64,000 nucleotides of DNA, taken from assembly GCA_963677785.2 (NCBI GenBank), contig CAXXDH010000002.1, positions 744,001-808,000 of the forward strand. The letters run 5' to 3'. The DNA is from G963665495 sp963677785. Its GTDB lineage: Bacteria; Desulfobacterota; Desulfovibrionia; Desulfovibrionales; Desulfovibrionaceae. Below, in pieces: positions 62,926 to 64,000 of this stretch. The number at the start of each line of letters is the position of its first letter. Positions within the stretch are counted from its first letter, which is position 1. Position numbers and translations under genes: made by a program. The notes under the pieces were generated by a model. It was not told the DNA's origin and searched no databases. It saw only the letters and a program-made list of their open reading frames with translations.

Positions 62926-64000
62926 CTCAAATAAGTTATGCCTCTTTGTCTGAAATCGGACGGCTCCGGGCCGCCCAGTGCCCCACAGAAGAACGACTGG
63001 GCATGCTGGCGGATGTGTTCCGGCTCAACACGCTGTTCATGATCGCCAAATGCGGTTCCGGCCATATCGGCACCAGCTTCAGCTGCATGGATATTCTGAC
63101 TCTGCTCTGGGAGGACGAACTTGTTGCCCCCAACGAGCCTGAGAAAAACGAGTCCGATATCTTTTTTTCCTCCAAAGGACATGACGTACCCGCGCTGTAC
63201 GCGGTGATGCTCGGGCACGGGCGTCTGCCATTTGAAAAAATTCATGAACTGCGCCGTTTGCAAGGCCTGCCGGGGCATCCCAATGTGGGCACCCCGGGCA
63301 TTATTACCAATACGGGTTCTCTGGGAATGGGCATATCCAAAGCCAGGGGCATGCTCCTTGCCCGGCGTCTGCAGGGCAAGAAGGGCCGCGCTTTTGTGCT
63401 CACCGGAGACGGCGAGTTGCAGGAAGGGCAGTTCTGGGAGTCTTTGCAGCCCACCGCCAACGGCGGGTTCGGTGAATTGACCGTGATCGTTGACCACAAC
63501 AAGATTCAGTCCGATACCTTTGTCAGCGAGGTCAGCGACCTGGGCGACCTGGAAGCGAAATTTAAGGCCTTCGGCTGGGAAGTGGCCCGTTGCGACGGAC
63601 ATGATTTGTACGCATTGCGCAAGATTTTGTCCGGCTTCAAATCCGTGACGGACAAACCCAAGATTCTCATTGCCGATACCGTCAAGGGAAAAGGCGCATC
63701 CAAGATGTGCCGGATAAGCGATACGGAATTCGGCCCGATGTACAAATTCCACAGCGGCGCGCCTTCTGACGAAAACTACAGCCTGGCCCTGGAAGAGATT
63801 ACCGGACGCGTCAACGCTGTCTTGGAAAAGCACGGACTTGATTTGCTGGAACTGGTGAGTGAGGAGCGCCCGGTCAAGACCGCGCCTCAGGCTCCGCAAA
63901 AACTGGTTGCGGCCTATGGCGAAGAACTTTTGGAACTTGGCGGTCAACATCCGGAGCTGTTGGTTTTCGACGCGGACCTAGTGCTGGATTGCGGTCTGCT
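62922..64000 (+). CDS. Transketolase (cut by window end)
   Basis: At least 359 residues, open at the right edge. The TPP-binding half shows GSGHIGTSFSCMDIL, FFSSKGHDVPALYAVM, GSLGMGISKARGM and the Mg-TPP motif LTGDGELQEGQFWES, then VIVDHNKIQSD. A second domain begins with KLVAAYGEELLELGGQHPELLVFDADL, so the two halves are fused as in a full transketolase. It is translationally coupled to the cytidylyltransferase. Within this cluster it probably makes a branched or chain-extended sugar precursor rather than serving central metabolism; this is inference. Confidence 0.9.
   Translation, partial: MTQISYASLSEIGRLRAAQCPTEERLGMLADVFRLNTLFMIAKCGSGHIGTSFSCMDILTLLWEDELVAPNEPEKNESDIFFSSKGHDVPALYAVMLGHGRLPFEKIHELRRLQGLPGHPNVGTPGIITNTGSLGMGISKARGMLLARRLQGKKGRAFVLTGDGELQEGQFWESLQPTANGGFGELTVIVDHNKIQSDTFVSEVSDLGDLEAKFKAFGWEVARCDGHDLYALRKILSGFKSVTDKPKILIADTVKGKGASKMCRISDTEFGPMYKFHSGAPSDENYSLALEEITGRVNAVLEKHGLDLLELVSEERPVKTAPQAPQKLVAAYGEELLELGGQHPELLVFDADLVLDCGL

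Overview
The window looks like a chromosomal segment of a sulfate-reducing bacterium of the Desulfovibrionales or a close relative. The evidence is the gene set: a Mop-type molybdenum aldehyde oxidoreductase, a DsrC-like protein, anaerobic GlpABC, a four-subunit 2-oxoacid:ferredoxin oxidoreductase, an EFR1-type flavodoxin/ferredoxin protein, UPF0280, and a stand-alone dnaA with no dnaN beside it. Base composition is mixed, with AT-rich stretches near 18.2-20.4 kb, 24.2-25.5 kb and 33.8-35.2 kb. The species cannot be named from the sequence.

Layout. 1-1.9 kb: 3' part of a 23S rRNA gene, then 5S rRNA and a terminator. 2.1-5.4 kb: EFR1 protein, single-domain response regulator, tRNA-Ala, CgeB-like glycosyltransferase. 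5.6-9.9 kb: rlmE-yebC-ruvC-ruvA-ruvB-thyX, one compact run. 9.9-12.3 kb: possible replication origin with DnaA boxes, dnaA, and a short new gene. 12.3-17.7 kb (minus strand): two envelope lipoproteins or secreted proteins, UPF0280, and a polytopic TPR membrane protein. 18.4-25.2 kb: tRNA-Arg, an AT-rich stretch with a radical SAM gene, DUF364-like and NifX-like genes, a B12-binding radical SAM gene, a repeat element, and glpP. 25.3-34.3 kb (minus strand): the glycerol region. 35.6-42.1 kb: mop, DsrC-like plus cysteine desulfurase, a lipoprotein, an iron alcohol dehydrogenase. 42.2-45.2 kb: regulator, neuB and glycosyltransferase operon. 45.4-53.6 kb: SNF2 helicase, orphan peptide-binding lipoprotein, Rel/SpoT, DUF192, a short membrane protein. 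53.9-56.8 kb: korDABC. 57.0-64.0 kb: flippase, second neuB, SDR, ALDH, cytidylyltransferase and transketolase (cut by the window end).

The most interesting region is 24.6-34.3 kb. A RuBisCO-like protein that keeps the metal-binding KDDE motif but has lost several carboxylation residues is the first gene of an operon that continues into glpA, glpB, glpC and a HAD phosphatase. glpK lies upstream with its own promoter. Both transcripts start from good sigma-70 promoters and carry closely related leader RNAs, each with an intrinsic terminator. The glpP gene nearby encodes the G3P-responsive antiterminator family. This places a RuBisCO-like enzyme inside a glycerol-3-phosphate regulon by both position and control.

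Other points of interest are a DsrC homologue with a displaced redox cysteine coupled to a cysteine desulfurase, a nonulosonate-type cluster that includes SDR, ALDH and transketolase genes, a hairpin lying between a perfect Shine-Dalgarno and its start codon, and a hairpin repeat present in two copies.
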